This document shows, piece by piece, positions 1 through 8,322 of a stretch of DNA of 45,399 nt. The notes beneath the pieces are model-generated. The model had not been told where the DNA came from. It ran no database searches and saw nothing but the letters and a program-made list of their open reading frames with translations. Each line of letters starts with the position of its first letter. Position 1 is the first letter of the stretch. The stretch spans positions 1 to 45,399 of the forward strand of contig CAISCU010000017.1 in assembly GCA_903883965.1 (NCBI GenBank), given 5' to 3'. The position numbers were made by a program, and so were the translations under genes. This DNA is from an uncultured Bacteroidota bacterium. Its GTDB lineage: Bacteria; Bacteroidota; Bacteroidia; UKL13-3.

Positions 1-30
1 ATCTCGGCTTTGCCGCGCGCCTCTGTTGTT

Positions 31-2676
31 TTATTCCTTAATGAGTTTCAAATTAAACACACTGTTTTGAGCTTTCACCTGCATCAAATAAAATCCGTTT
101 TGATAACCTGAAAAATCAGTTTGTTCGAGTGTTGCCTGGTTAAATTTGCCTAGCATTTTGCCGTTTAAATCATACAGGTAAAATTGGGCCTCTGCAGATG
201 CTGAAAATACCCTCAGCGAACAGCTAAAAGGGTTAGGGCCAATAACAGGTTGTTTGAATGTTGTTGCAGTTTCATTGTCTAGGCTAACTGGAGCTGCATT
301 CAATATGATTTTCCAGCTGGCATCGTCACAAGTTACTGAACTCAATGAAAGCGTAAAGTCTGAAAAATTTCGCAACAAACTATCTCTAATGATCACAATA
401 CTATCTAGTTTGTTTGCCGACTGGTATAATTTGATTGAATGACTTGTATTTACATTTTTCAACAAACACTGATAAAAACACCTAGGAATGTTTAAGTCGT
501 CATAAGTTAGAACCAGGGTGTCTTGCTTACCAAATGCAATTTCTTTGGTGGCCATGCCAAGTTGTTTGGATAGGTTTACATTGAACGGCAGTTCGTGAGT
601 AACCATACCTCCATTGTTTCTGGCATATAGGTCTAAAAAATAATTGGTATTTTGAGTAGGGTAAACCACAATAACAGGGCTCTGTTTAAATTCAAGAGAA
701 TCGTCTACAGGTGAAGCATACCATACATAGGCAGAATCGCTTGCCAATGGGTTTACTGCAATGGTATTGGCTTTTCCAATACAACCACTAGGTTGGTATG
801 AGTAAATAAATACAGTACTGGTATCGGCATTTCCTCCTGCATTTTTTGCAATCAAAACAATGCTGTCTTCACCTATCCAAAATTTTTGTGTAGGTATGAT
901 CTTCAATTGGTTACCAAAAACCAAAGTGGCATTGTTGTACAATGCATTTCTGTATATTTTCCAATTGATAAGTCCAGGAGAGAAATTCATGTCGCGTACT
1001 TCTTTTCGGAGGTCTTTAATGGCATAAATTTCATTTGCATTGCGGGTAATATTTTTAAGCAAAATGCTTGGTTTTGCATCTGCTCTGATTTCCATTCCGC
1101 TAATATAAATATTGCTTTTTGAGCTGTTATTGCAATTGAAATACAAGGATAAATAAGAGACATTGTCTGGCACATAAAACCGAAAGCTGTGTTTGACATA
1201 ATCAATAGAATTGGCATTTACAGACAGAACAACACTGTAATCAGCTTCGGGTAAAGAAAGGTAAATGCCCACATTGTCCCAATCATTTGCAGCACCTTTG
1301 CTATAAATGCTGAATGTGTTCCATCCTTTTGCCAATCCTCCGAGTTGTTTTACAATCATCATTTGAGCCGACTGCGTACATTTGAAAGCATCTGGAAAAG
1401 TAGAGTCTACTCCTGCATCAGGTTCGTGTGTAGCAGCCCTCATGATAATGCCATCAGGCGCGCCATCTGCATTTAAATCGAGATTGGTTTTGGGAAAAAT
1501 ATTTTCACTCAGATTGATGTTTGATTGATACAATTCTTCGTACACCTCATGATAAGTTCTTACTGGAATTTGATTGGCCTCACACCAGGTAAGTAATTCA
1601 TCGATGCGTTTACATATGGTATCAATAGGAGCCACATTGCCCCATGTGTTTAAATGGTTAATACTAATGGTATGTATGTGGTTTGCCCTGTTGTCACTAA
1701 TGATTTTTTTAATCTCGTTGGTTGTTTTGTATTCTTCAGTAAAATCTCCTCCAGGTATTGCAAAATGGTTGAAGCCATTTCTATTAGACTGCAAGTAAGT
1801 ATTAAAAATTTGCGGATAAGTACTGCCACAATCGTAGTGAAATTCTTTTCCATAAATTCTTGAAATGACATCAGCACTGATGTATGGGGTTGACCCACCT
1901 GGATGAATAAATACCTTGGGTTGTGGGAGCTGGTATTTAGCAAATATTTTTAAACTCAATTCTGCCATTAAACGAATGGCATCATCGTGCACACCAATGT
2001 CATATGGAGATACCTTTTTATAGGCTGCAGAGCTGATACTGTTTAATGTAATGTCTTCGCTCCAAAACGATTTAAAATAAAGGGTGTCGGGGTCTAATGG
2101 ATTTCTATTGTTGATATAATTTACTTCAACTACTTCATTTAAACTGGGTATGAAAACATGGGTAAAATAATTGCTCCACAATTTACTTTGTTCCCACTCA
2201 CCGGCTTGTTCAGAAATTAAATATTGTGGCGTTACTCTTACATTTCCTTCGTCTCCAACTCCTTTGTTGTTTTTAAGGTAGTATTTAAACTGTACTTTTT
2301 TGTTACTCAAGTTAATGGCATGAACACCTGCTTTTCCTTGGTAATAACTGACATCTGTACCATTAGAAAATCCAATATGTTGCGTTACGTCGTTTGGGCT
2401 TTGATCGGCCAATTCGTGCCCTTCTTCAGCCATTTTTTTTAAGGTTGGGAAATAATCTGCATCGCCTCTTAATTCGCCCAATTGACTGTTTAACGCATAC
2501 ACCATTTTTTTACCATGTTTGTTAAACACAGCTCTGAGTTTTTCTAATTTAGCAGGGCTTTGGTAATCGTCGAACCTAAAAGTTACGCCGGCATTTCTAG
2601 AACTCAATTGGGCATTACTTTGAGGTACATAAAAAGCATAAATGAAAAGCGTTAGAAAGCAAACATGTTTTAGCAT
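31..2676 (-). CDS. T9SS-exported protein with polysaccharide-deacetylase-like domain
   Basis: Predicted 881-residue secreted protein. A signal peptide covers residues 1-22. Residues about 30-385 resemble a NodB-type polysaccharide deacetylase: FDDY at 35-38 (metal/catalytic Asp pair), GHELADQS at 86-93 followed by H100 where the family usually has H-S/T-x-x-H, HPGG at 258-261, and HTISINH at 335-341. About 125 residues are inserted between H100 and the second half. A calcium-loop-like DLNADGAPD (400-408) leads into a beta-rich region, and residues 808-881 form a T9SS type A sorting domain (GPNPF, YDLNGK, GFYLMQV, ending KLIKE). That implies secretion through the outer membrane and surface anchoring or release. 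The fold is a family inference; the altered metal site leaves activity uncertain. It is transcribed divergently from the CorA gene. Confidence 0.75.
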   Translation of the reverse strand: MLKHVCFLTLFIYAFYVPQSNAQLSSRNAGVTFRFDDYQSPAKLEKLRAVFNKHGKKMVYALNSQLGELRGDADYFPTLKKMAEEGHELADQSPNDVTQHIGFSNGTDVSYYQGKAGVHAINLSNKKVQFKYYLKNNKGVGDEGNVRVTPQYLISEQAGEWEQSKLWSNYFTHVFIPSLNEVVEVNYINNRNPLDPDTLYFKSFWSEDITLNSISSAAYKKVSPYDIGVHDDAIRLMAELSLKIFAKYQLPQPKVFIHPGGSTPYISADVISRIYGKEFHYDCGSTYPQIFNTYLQSNRNGFNHFAIPGGDFTEEYKTTNEIKKIISDNRANHIHTISINHLNTWGNVAPIDTICKRIDELLTWCEANQIPVRTYHEVYEELYQSNINLSENIFPKTNLDLNADGAPDGIIMRAATHEPDAGVDSTFPDAFKCTQSAQMMIVKQLGGLAKGWNTFSIYSKGAANDWDNVGIYLSLPEADYSVVLSVNANSIDYVKHSFRFYVPDNVSYLSLYFNCNNSSKSNIYISGMEIRADAKPSILLKNITRNANEIYAIKDLRKEVRDMNFSPGLINWKIYRNALYNNATLVFGNQLKIIPTQKFWIGEDSIVLIAKNAGGNADTSTVFIYSYQPSGCIGKANTIAVNPLASDSAYVWYASPVDDSLEFKQSPVIVVYPTQNTNYFLDLYARNNGGMVTHELPFNVNLSKQLGMATKEIAFGKQDTLVLTYDDLNIPRCFYQCLLKNVNTSHSIKLYQSANKLDSIVIIRDSLLRNFSDFTLSLSSVTCDDASWKIILNAAPVSLDNETATTFKQPVIGPNPFSCSLRVFSASAEAQFYLYDLNGKMLGKFNQATLEQTDFSGYQNGFYLMQVKAQNSVFNLKLIKE

Positions 2677-2701
2677 AGCCTGTTCAATTTTTGAATAAGA
2701 G

Positions 2702-2709
2702 CAAAAATA
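2702..2709 (-). promoter_or_regulatory. Candidate -7 box for the deacetylase-like gene
   Basis: On the minus strand this reads TATTTTTG, a full match to the Bacteroidota -7 consensus TAnnTTTG, 25 nt before the start codon. No TTTG lies 19 nt further upstream, so support is one box only. Confidence 0.35.
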
Positions 2710-2819
2710 TCAAGCTTAGGCCTTTTTTGGTTTGACTCACAACAGATTACACTAGGTATTTATGCACATTGGCAAGGGTATTGTATCATAATTCGAAATT
2801 CGTATTTGCTAAAATTGCT

Positions 2820-2827
2820 TATCTTTT
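2820..2827 (+). promoter_or_regulatory. Candidate -7 box for corA
   Basis: TATCTTTT matches seven of eight positions of TAnnTTTG and ends 20 nt before the corA ATG, a spacing similar to other boxes in the window. No convincing -33 box is visible. Confidence 0.3.
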
Positions 2828-2847
2828 CAGTAAAGAACTCCTAAAAA

Positions 2848-3744
2848 ATGAATGTACAACAATTGAATGGTTTCAAATTCAACTGGGTAGATGTGAGCAT
2901 GCCTTCAGATGCTGATTTGCGTGAACTGGCAATCCAATACAATTTGCCTTTAACAGCAGTAAGTGATTGTCTGCAATCAGATCATTTGCCCAAACTTGAA
3001 CAGATAGACCAATATACTTTTGCTATTTTTAGGATGTTTGATGTGCATGCCGAACCAAATGCTGGAAGTTTTCAGCAATTGACTCGCAAATTGGCGGTGT
3101 TTTATACCAATGATTTGTTGTTAACCATTCACCGAAGCCCAACTGAAATCATAGAAAAAGTTGCTCTGAAATATGCTAACAACTCTTTGGCATTGCGTCC
3201 GTTCGAGCTGGTATGCAAATTGTACAAAAATGTTTTGGAAACATTTCAATCACCCTTGCACCTCATAGACCGAGATATAGATGTGTATGAAGAACGCATT
3301 TTTTTAAAGAAAAGAATTCCTGATTTATTAAAAAAACTCTATGCCATTAAACGAAAAACCTATTTGATCAAACGCTTGAATTTAATCAATAAAATGGTCA
3401 TAGAATTGATGCCAATGAATGAGGAGAAATCTCCATTCTATGGCGATTTACACGATTATTTCATTGGGCTAGAAACCTTAACGGATGAAATTTATGACAG
3501 CAGTCAATCATTGTTGCATGTATACCTCAGCATCTCATCTCAGAAAACAAATGAAGTCATGCGCATACTTACTGCGTTTTCGGCATTTTTTTTACCACTC
3601 ACATTTATTGTAGGTGTTTATGGAATGAATTTTGAATTCATGCCAGAACTGAAATTAAATTACGGCTATCCAATGGTTTTAATTTGTATGGCCGCAATCA
3701 GCTTCACTATATGGATCTGGTTTAAACGTAAAGGTTGGCTATAG
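2848..3744 (+). CDS. corA: CorA family magnesium/divalent cation channel
   Basis: A 298-residue member of the CorA pentameric Mg2+ channel family in the inner membrane. The C-terminal end has the diagnostic pattern: transmembrane helix 1, then YGMN (GMN selectivity signature at residues 259-261), then MPEL in the periplasmic loop, a second transmembrane helix, and a short basic tail (FKRKGW). The N-terminal two thirds is the soluble alpha/beta and long-helix funnel domain. The length is slightly below the roughly 316 residues of enterobacterial CorA. Its last six bases, CTATAG, are shared with the convergent dehydrogenase gene and no terminator separates them. Substrate could also be Co2+ or Ni2+ in this family. 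A second Mg2+ transporter, MgtE, is encoded at 27983. Confidence 0.9.
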   Translation: MNVQQLNGFKFNWVDVSMPSDADLRELAIQYNLPLTAVSDCLQSDHLPKLEQIDQYTFAIFRMFDVHAEPNAGSFQQLTRKLAVFYTNDLLLTIHRSPTEIIEKVALKYANNSLALRPFELVCKLYKNVLETFQSPLHLIDRDIDVYEERIFLKKRIPDLLKKLYAIKRKTYLIKRLNLINKMVIELMPMNEEKSPFYGDLHDYFIGLETLTDEIYDSSQSLLHVYLSISSQKTNEVMRILTAFSAFFLPLTFIVGVYGMNFEFMPELKLNYGYPMVLICMAAISFTIWIWFKRKGWL

Positions 3745-4812
3745 TTGACTAGGCATTGTTAAGCCAGTTTCATTTACCAATTCAAGCATACTATCAATTA
3801 CAAGTGTATGCACTGGGATGCCATTTTTCATGCGTTCAATGGCCTCTAAGGCTTCGAGTTCTCCAGGAATTAATACGGGTTTGTTTTCATTGATTGGCGT
3901 AGTTTGCTTGAACCGATCAATCCAATTGTCCATATGTTGCTTGAAATCGGCAGCAGGTCTGAAAGCATCTATGCGCATAGCGCCAACAAAATGGCCAATT
4001 CCATTTCCGGGTAAATTTTCCAATGGGTTTAGAAATGCAACAAATGGAGGAACCCAAGGTCCGTAATTGGCTCCAGACAAAACACCTGCTAAAATATCAA
4101 CCATCGAAGCAAGCCCATAGCCCTTGTGTCCACCTAGTGGAAGCAGTGCGCCTCCTGCTTTTAATTCATGGGCATTGTTACTGGCCATTCCTTCTGAACT
4201 TTGTACCCAATTGGGCGGCAAATCTTTCCCCATTCTTTGGGCTATTTCAAGCTTGCCATTGGCTGCAGCGCTTGTAGCCATATCTAAAACAAATGCTTGG
4301 TTATGGTTACTTGGAAAGCAAACACAAATGGGATTGGTGCCCAGCATACGTTCTTTACCATTGGTTGGTGTAACCAATGGGCTGGCATTGGTCAATGCAA
4401 AACCAATCATGTCTTGTTCCAATGCCAATATTGCGTGGGCTGCCGCTATTCCAAAATGATTGCTGTTTTGGATGGCAACCCAGCCAGTTCCTACTTGCTT
4501 GGCTTTTTCTATTGCAAGCAACATGCCAGCATGTGCACTGTTGAGTCCCAATCCTAGATCCGCATCAATTGTAGCTGTTGAAGGGGTTTGGTGCAGAATT
4601 TGAAAGTTGGGTTTAAAATTGGCTCTTCCTGCTTTTTGTAAACGAATATAGCCACTCAATCGGGCAATTCCATGAGAATCAATTCCTCTTAAATCGGCAA
4701 GAATTAAGTTTTTGGCTGCAATTTCTGCAGCTTCATCTGACATACCAAAATGAACAAATACGCCTTTTGTAAAAGCAAGCAAATCAGCATAAGAAAAAAC
4801 AGCAGTGTTCAT
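3739..4812 (-). CDS. Ldh/MDH2 family NAD(P)-dependent oxidoreductase
   Basis: A 357-residue member of the malate/L-lactate dehydrogenase type 2 family (relatives: ComC, AllD, YlbC), cytoplasmic NAD(P)-dependent oxidoreductases acting on 2-hydroxy/2-keto acids. Family motifs are present: GIDSHGIARL near residue 47, NSNHFGIAAAH near 120 with the catalytic-type His, DMATSAAANGK near 180, and GGHKGYGLASMVDIL near 230. Substrate cannot be assigned; malate, lactate, sulfolactate and ureidoglycolate are all known in the family. It is the last gene of a three-gene operon: its ATG lies 3 nt after the stop of the LutA-like gene, so translational coupling is likely. It ends convergently on corA with a 6-bp overlap. 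Confidence 0.85.
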   Translation of the reverse strand: MNTAVFSYADLLAFTKGVFVHFGMSDEAAEIAAKNLILADLRGIDSHGIARLSGYIRLQKAGRANFKPNFQILHQTPSTATIDADLGLGLNSAHAGMLLAIEKAKQVGTGWVAIQNSNHFGIAAAHAILALEQDMIGFALTNASPLVTPTNGKERMLGTNPICVCFPSNHNQAFVLDMATSAAANGKLEIAQRMGKDLPPNWVQSSEGMASNNAHELKAGGALLPLGGHKGYGLASMVDILAGVLSGANYGPWVPPFVAFLNPLENLPGNGIGHFVGAMRIDAFRPAADFKQHMDNWIDRFKQTTPINENKPVLIPGELEALEAIERMKNGIPVHTLVIDSMLELVNETGLTMPSQL

Positions 4813-4815
4813 GGC

Positions 4816-5547
4816 TTATATTCCACTGGCTAAAACTTCTGAAATATGAAGCATTTCGAGTTGTTGAATGCCCTGCTTTTTCAATACACTGTCTAATTGA
4901 ATTAAACAGGTGTAATCGGTTGAAATCACATACCGCGCGCCAGTTGTTAAAATTTGATCAATCAATTCTTTGGCCATACTTACCGAAAGGGTTTCTGATT
5001 TGACTGAAAAAGTTCCACCAAAGCCACAACACAGCCCTTGTTTTGGTAATTCTATGAGTTCTAATCCTTCAACTAATTTTAATAAGTTTCTTGGCTGTTT
5101 GGAGATGCCACATTGGCCAGTTACCTGACATGCATCAATCAGTACTGCTTTGCCATGGAGTTGTGAGCCTATGTAGCCCATTTTTAATACATCAGTTAAA
5201 AATTCACTGAATTCAAATGTGCGCTTTTGAAGGTTTCTAAATTTATTGTGGTAGCTTGAATTCTGAAACAACAAGTCATAAGAATTTCGAATCATAGATG
5301 TACATGCTGCTGCGCCAGTAACCAAAGTTTTGTCATTAGAAACTTCATTGATGAATTTTTCTGCAACTTGTCTGGCATCATCCCAATGACCTGCATGAAA
5401 TGCCGGCAAACCGCAACAAGTTTGCTCCGGATTATAAATAACTGTACACCCCGCTTTTTCAAGCACTTTAACCATGTCTAAGCCAATTTCTGGTTTAAAT
5501 TGATCTACAAAACATGGGATTGAAATTTCAACTTTTATGGCTGCCAT
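4816..5547 (-). CDS. LutA/GlcF-like (Fe-S)-binding CCG-domain protein
   Basis: A 243-residue protein made of two cysteine-rich CCG domains. The first has IPCF near residue 11 and QTCCGLPAFHAGH near 42-54. The second has DACQVTGQCGI in its middle and LCCGFGGTFSVK near 175-186. This is the LutA/YkgE layout (about 240 residues); LutA is one of three proteins of the LutABC lactate oxidation complex, and CCG domains bind non-canonical Fe-S clusters in related heterodisulfide reductase subunits. No lutB or lutC partner is present in the window. It sits 2 nt downstream of the MFS gene and 3 nt upstream of the Ldh-family gene, so a shared role in 2-hydroxyacid metabolism is a reasonable inference, not a demonstrated one. 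Confidence 0.85.
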   Translation of the reverse strand: MAAIKVEISIPCFVDQFKPEIGLDMVKVLEKAGCTVIYNPEQTCCGLPAFHAGHWDDARQVAEKFINEVSNDKTLVTGAAACTSMIRNSYDLLFQNSSYHNKFRNLQKRTFEFSEFLTDVLKMGYIGSQLHGKAVLIDACQVTGQCGISKQPRNLLKLVEGLELIELPKQGLCCGFGGTFSVKSETLSVSMAKELIDQILTTGARYVISTDYTCLIQLDSVLKKQGIQQLEMLHISEVLASGI

Positions 5548-5549
5548 TG

Positions 5550-6953
5550 TTATGCTGTTTTACCTATAAAATTTCTAATTCTCGATACAAAAAATAAACC
5601 TACAATAAAAAATACCATTAACACCAATACTGAGCTTCTCATATTGCCAGTTAGGTTATTTATAAATGCAAACACAAATGTTCCTAGCACGGTTGCCAAT
5701 TTTTCGCAAACATCATAAAAGCTAAAATAGGATGCATGCTCGGTGGTATGCTCAGGAATTATTTTTGCAAAGGTAGACCTGAACATTGATTGAATTCCTC
5801 CCATTACAATGCCAACAACTCCGGCTAATGCGTAAAATTGAATGGAGGTTTGAACGCAATAGGCGCCTATGGTAATTCCTACCCAAATGAATAACATAGT
5901 CATTAGGCTGTAAATATTTCCAATTTTTGCGGAGAGCAATGCAAATGCTTTGGCTCCAACTATGGCAATTAATTGAATGATTAAAATGGTTAGGATCAAT
6001 TCTGAGGTGCCCATTTTAAGTTCCAATGAGCCAAATAAACTGGCTACATACATTACTGTTTGAATACCCATACTTGCAAAGAAATAACCAATTAAAAAAT
6101 AACCGATTCGGCCCGATTTTGATAGTTTGATTTCTTTGAAAACTTTTTTCAATTCATGAAAGCCTTTGTTCAAGTTGTTCTGCCTATTTGAATTGTCTTT
6201 TTTTGGATATTCCTTTAAATTTTTAAAAGTTATTTGTGCAAATCCGGCCCACCAAATACCCACACTAACAAAACTCAACTTAATGGCGAGTAAGGCATAT
6301 TCATCTTTGGCTTTTTGATATGCTTCTTCGGCAGAAAATCCAGCATTCATTAGCGCTTCGGCTTTGCTAGCTAATGGGAATACCCATCCTGGATTCATAA
6401 TCAATACAAGATTCAATATCAACAGGAGAACAGACCCAATATAACCCATTGAAAAGCCCCTTGCACTCAACTGGTCAAACTGGTCTTCAGATGCAATCTC
6501 AGGTAAAAATGCATTGTAAAACACAATGCTTCCTCCAAAACCAACTAAACTAACAATGAATAAAACCAATCCTAAGTAAAAATGGTCTGGGGTAAAAAAG
6601 TACATCAAGAGACAACTTAATGAGCCTAGGTAGCAGAAAAACTTCATGAAAGAAAGTTTGTTCTGTTTGGCATCTGCAATACCAGATAAAATAGGAGATA
6701 AGACGGTGATGATTAAGAACCCAATTGACAACGCATAGGTATACAATGCTGAATTCACTATTTTAAGTGGTCCAATATTTAGGTAGTAATTGCCATCTAT
6801 GAAATTGCCTTGAGCAATAGATGCGGCTTTACTTACAGTTTCAAAGTATGGCGGAAATATTGCAGTTGCAATTGTTAAAGAAAACACAGAATTGGCCCAA
6901 TCATACATGGTCCATGCCTTTGTTACTTTAGGGTCGTTTAATGTTCTTTCCAT
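5550..6953 (-). CDS. MFS transporter, UMF1 (Atg22-like) family
   Basis: A 467-residue polytopic membrane protein with about 12 hydrophobic segments. The opening KAWTMYDWANSVFSLTI is characteristic of the UMF1/Atg22-like branch of the major facilitator superfamily (the MYDWANS motif). A central cytoplasmic loop near residues 255-290 is Lys/Asn-rich and separates the two six-helix halves. Atg22 in yeast exports amino acids from the vacuole; substrates of the bacterial proteins are largely unknown. It is first in the operon with the LutA-like and Ldh-family genes, so an organic acid or amino acid substrate is plausible but inferred. A poor -7 box (TTATTTTG) lies only 6 nt upstream. Confidence 0.85.
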   Translation of the reverse strand: MERTLNDPKVTKAWTMYDWANSVFSLTIATAIFPPYFETVSKAASIAQGNFIDGNYYLNIGPLKIVNSALYTYALSIGFLIITVLSPILSGIADAKQNKLSFMKFFCYLGSLSCLLMYFFTPDHFYLGLVLFIVSLVGFGGSIVFYNAFLPEIASEDQFDQLSARGFSMGYIGSVLLLILNLVLIMNPGWVFPLASKAEALMNAGFSAEEAYQKAKDEYALLAIKLSFVSVGIWWAGFAQITFKNLKEYPKKDNSNRQNNLNKGFHELKKVFKEIKLSKSGRIGYFLIGYFFASMGIQTVMYVASLFGSLELKMGTSELILTILIIQLIAIVGAKAFALLSAKIGNIYSLMTMLFIWVGITIGAYCVQTSIQFYALAGVVGIVMGGIQSMFRSTFAKIIPEHTTEHASYFSFYDVCEKLATVLGTFVFAFINNLTGNMRSSVLVLMVFFIVGLFFVSRIRNFIGKTA

Positions 6954-7007
6954 TCATTGCAAAATAACCAATTCAACTCATTTTTTATTCATTTTTACAA
7001 GTTGAGC

Positions 7008-8252
7008 TTATGCCGCAACCTGATTCTTAAAACGAATAATTTTCATTTTGGCTTCGGCTTGTTGAAGGCTTATATGCAATTTTTTATCGGTGCTGTTTGA
7101 ATCGGGTAATTCATACATGTAGTCTAGCATCAAAGATTCACAGATACTTCTTAAGCCTCTGGCTCCTAATTTCAGCTCAAATGCTGTTTCTACAATTAAA
7201 TCAACAACAGCATCGTCAATTTTTAAATCAATACCTTCAAGGGCAAACAAATATTCGTATTGTTTGATCAAGGCATTCTTAGGTTGAATTAAAATATTTT
7301 TGAGTGCTGTTTTGTCTAATGGATTCAAATGACAAAGTACAGGCAAGCGTCCTATGATTTCAGGAATCAAACCATAGGTTTTTATATCAGCTTGGGTAAT
7401 ATAATTCAATATGTTGGGGTCATTAGCTGTTTCTAGTTGGTCTGCAGCTTTAAACCCGATAGACTGTGTTTGTAACCTCCTCGATATTATTTTATCAATT
7501 CCATCAAAAGCACCACCGCAAATAAACAAGATATGCTGGGTGTTAATTTGTATCATTTTTTGATCGGGGTGTTTTCTGCCACCTTGTGGGGGTACATTGG
7601 CAGTTGTGCCTTCTAAAATTTTTAACAAGGCTTGTTGAACTCCTTCTCCACTAACATCTCTGGTAATACTTGGGTTATCGCTTTTTCTACTAATTTTATC
7701 AATTTCATCAATGTAAATAATGCCTCTTTCAGCAGCATTGACATCATAATTGGCTGCTTGCAACAAACGAGTTAGAACGGTTTCAACATCTTCGCCTACA
7801 TAGCCTGCTTCAGTTAATACAGTAGCATCTGCAATGCAAAAAGGAACGTCTAAAATTTTAGCAAGTGTTTTGGCCAGAAGCGTCTTACCAGTTCCAGTTT
7901 CACCAACCAATAAAATATTTGATTTTTCTATTTCAACTTCTTTGCCATTCGATTGTGCATTGATGCGTTTAAAATGGTTGTAAACGGCAACAGAAATTAC
8001 TTTTTTGGCTTCTTCCTGACCAATTACATATTCGTTTAAATGTGCTGTTATTTCTGATGGTTTAAGCAATTTAACCGGCTTTGAATTGGCTGTTGCATTT
8101 GCTCCTGCATGTGTTGCGTCTTCACTGATTATTTTATGGGCTTGTGAGATGCAATTTTCACAAATCATACCTTCCATACCTGCAATCAGGTAGTTCACTT
8201 CTTTTCTTGTTCTGCCGCAAAATGAACAGTTGTCTTCTTTTTTCTTTGCCAT
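7008..8252 (-). CDS. clpX: ATP-dependent Clp protease ATP-binding subunit ClpX
   Basis: AAA+ unfoldase that feeds substrates into ClpP. From the start chosen here the protein is 414 residues. It has an N-terminal C4 zinc finger (C9, C12, C31, C34), Walker A GETGTGKT (117-124), pore loop GYVG (150-153), Walker B IIYIDEID (178-185), RKH loop GGRKHP (224-229) and the ClpP-docking IGF loop (265-267). An upstream in-frame ATG at 8276 would add eight residues (MTQLSLYI). I prefer 8252 because [13 protein letters not shown] is the usual ClpX beginning and a full -7 box TATCTTTG ends just 6 nt before it, inside the longer reading. It lies downstream of clpP, separated by a terminator. Confidence 0.97.
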   Translation of the reverse strand: MAKKKEDNCSFCGRTRKEVNYLIAGMEGMICENCISQAHKIISEDATHAGANATANSKPVKLLKPSEITAHLNEYVIGQEEAKKVISVAVYNHFKRINAQSNGKEVEIEKSNILLVGETGTGKTLLAKTLAKILDVPFCIADATVLTEAGYVGEDVETVLTRLLQAANYDVNAAERGIIYIDEIDKISRKSDNPSITRDVSGEGVQQALLKILEGTTANVPPQGGRKHPDQKMIQINTQHILFICGGAFDGIDKIISRRLQTQSIGFKAADQLETANDPNILNYITQADIKTYGLIPEIIGRLPVLCHLNPLDKTALKNILIQPKNALIKQYEYLFALEGIDLKIDDAVVDLIVETAFELKLGARGLRSICESLMLDYMYELPDSNSTDKKLHISLQQAEAKMKIIRFKNQVAA

Positions 8253-8258
8253 TATATA

Positions 8259-8266
8259 CAAAGATA
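8259..8266 (-). promoter_or_regulatory. Candidate -7 box of clpX (near-leaderless)
   Basis: On the minus strand this reads TATCTTTG, an exact TAnnTTTG match, ending 6 nt before the clpX ATG at 8252. If the box occupies -11 to -4, transcription would begin about 3 nt before the ATG. The -33 position carries TTTT instead of TTTG. Confidence 0.5.
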
Positions 8267-8279
8267 GTTGAGTCAACTA
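8265..8279. promoter_or_regulatory. Perfect 15-bp palindrome in the clpX promoter, possible operator
   Basis: TAGTTGA-G-TCAACTA is a perfect 7-1-7 inverted repeat. It overlaps the last two bases of the predicted clpX -7 box and fills much of the spacer toward -33, where a repressor would block RNA polymerase. No binding protein can be named. Confidence 0.4.
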
Positions 8280-8283
8280 CAAT

Positions 8284-8314
8284 TAAAAAAAAAGCTGCCC
8301 TATTGGGCAGCTTT
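8284..8314 (-). terminator. Rho-independent terminator between clpP and clpX
   Basis: A 10-bp perfect stem (AAAGCTGCCC / GGGCAGCTTT, 8291-8300 and 8305-8314) with a 4-nt loop is followed on the minus strand by a T run. It lies directly after clpP and before the clpX promoter, so clpX should be mostly independent of clpP transcription. Confidence 0.9.
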
Positions 8315-8322
8315 CCTAAATT

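Noticed and set aside
1-30. GC-rich bases at the window edge with a small CGGC-TTT-GCCG hairpin
   Set aside because: Too short and cut by the window edge; lacks a T run for the minus-strand gene. Could be a terminator fragment but cannot be supported.
2677-2847. Possible Mg2+ riboswitch (M-box) upstream of corA
   Set aside because: The predicted leader is about 16 nt and no M-box-like paired elements are visible; repeated AATTCG is just a short direct repeat.
6973-7005. Terminator for clpX from TCAACT / AGTTGA
   Set aside because: Only 6 bp with a 21-nt loop rich in T; not a convincing hairpin.
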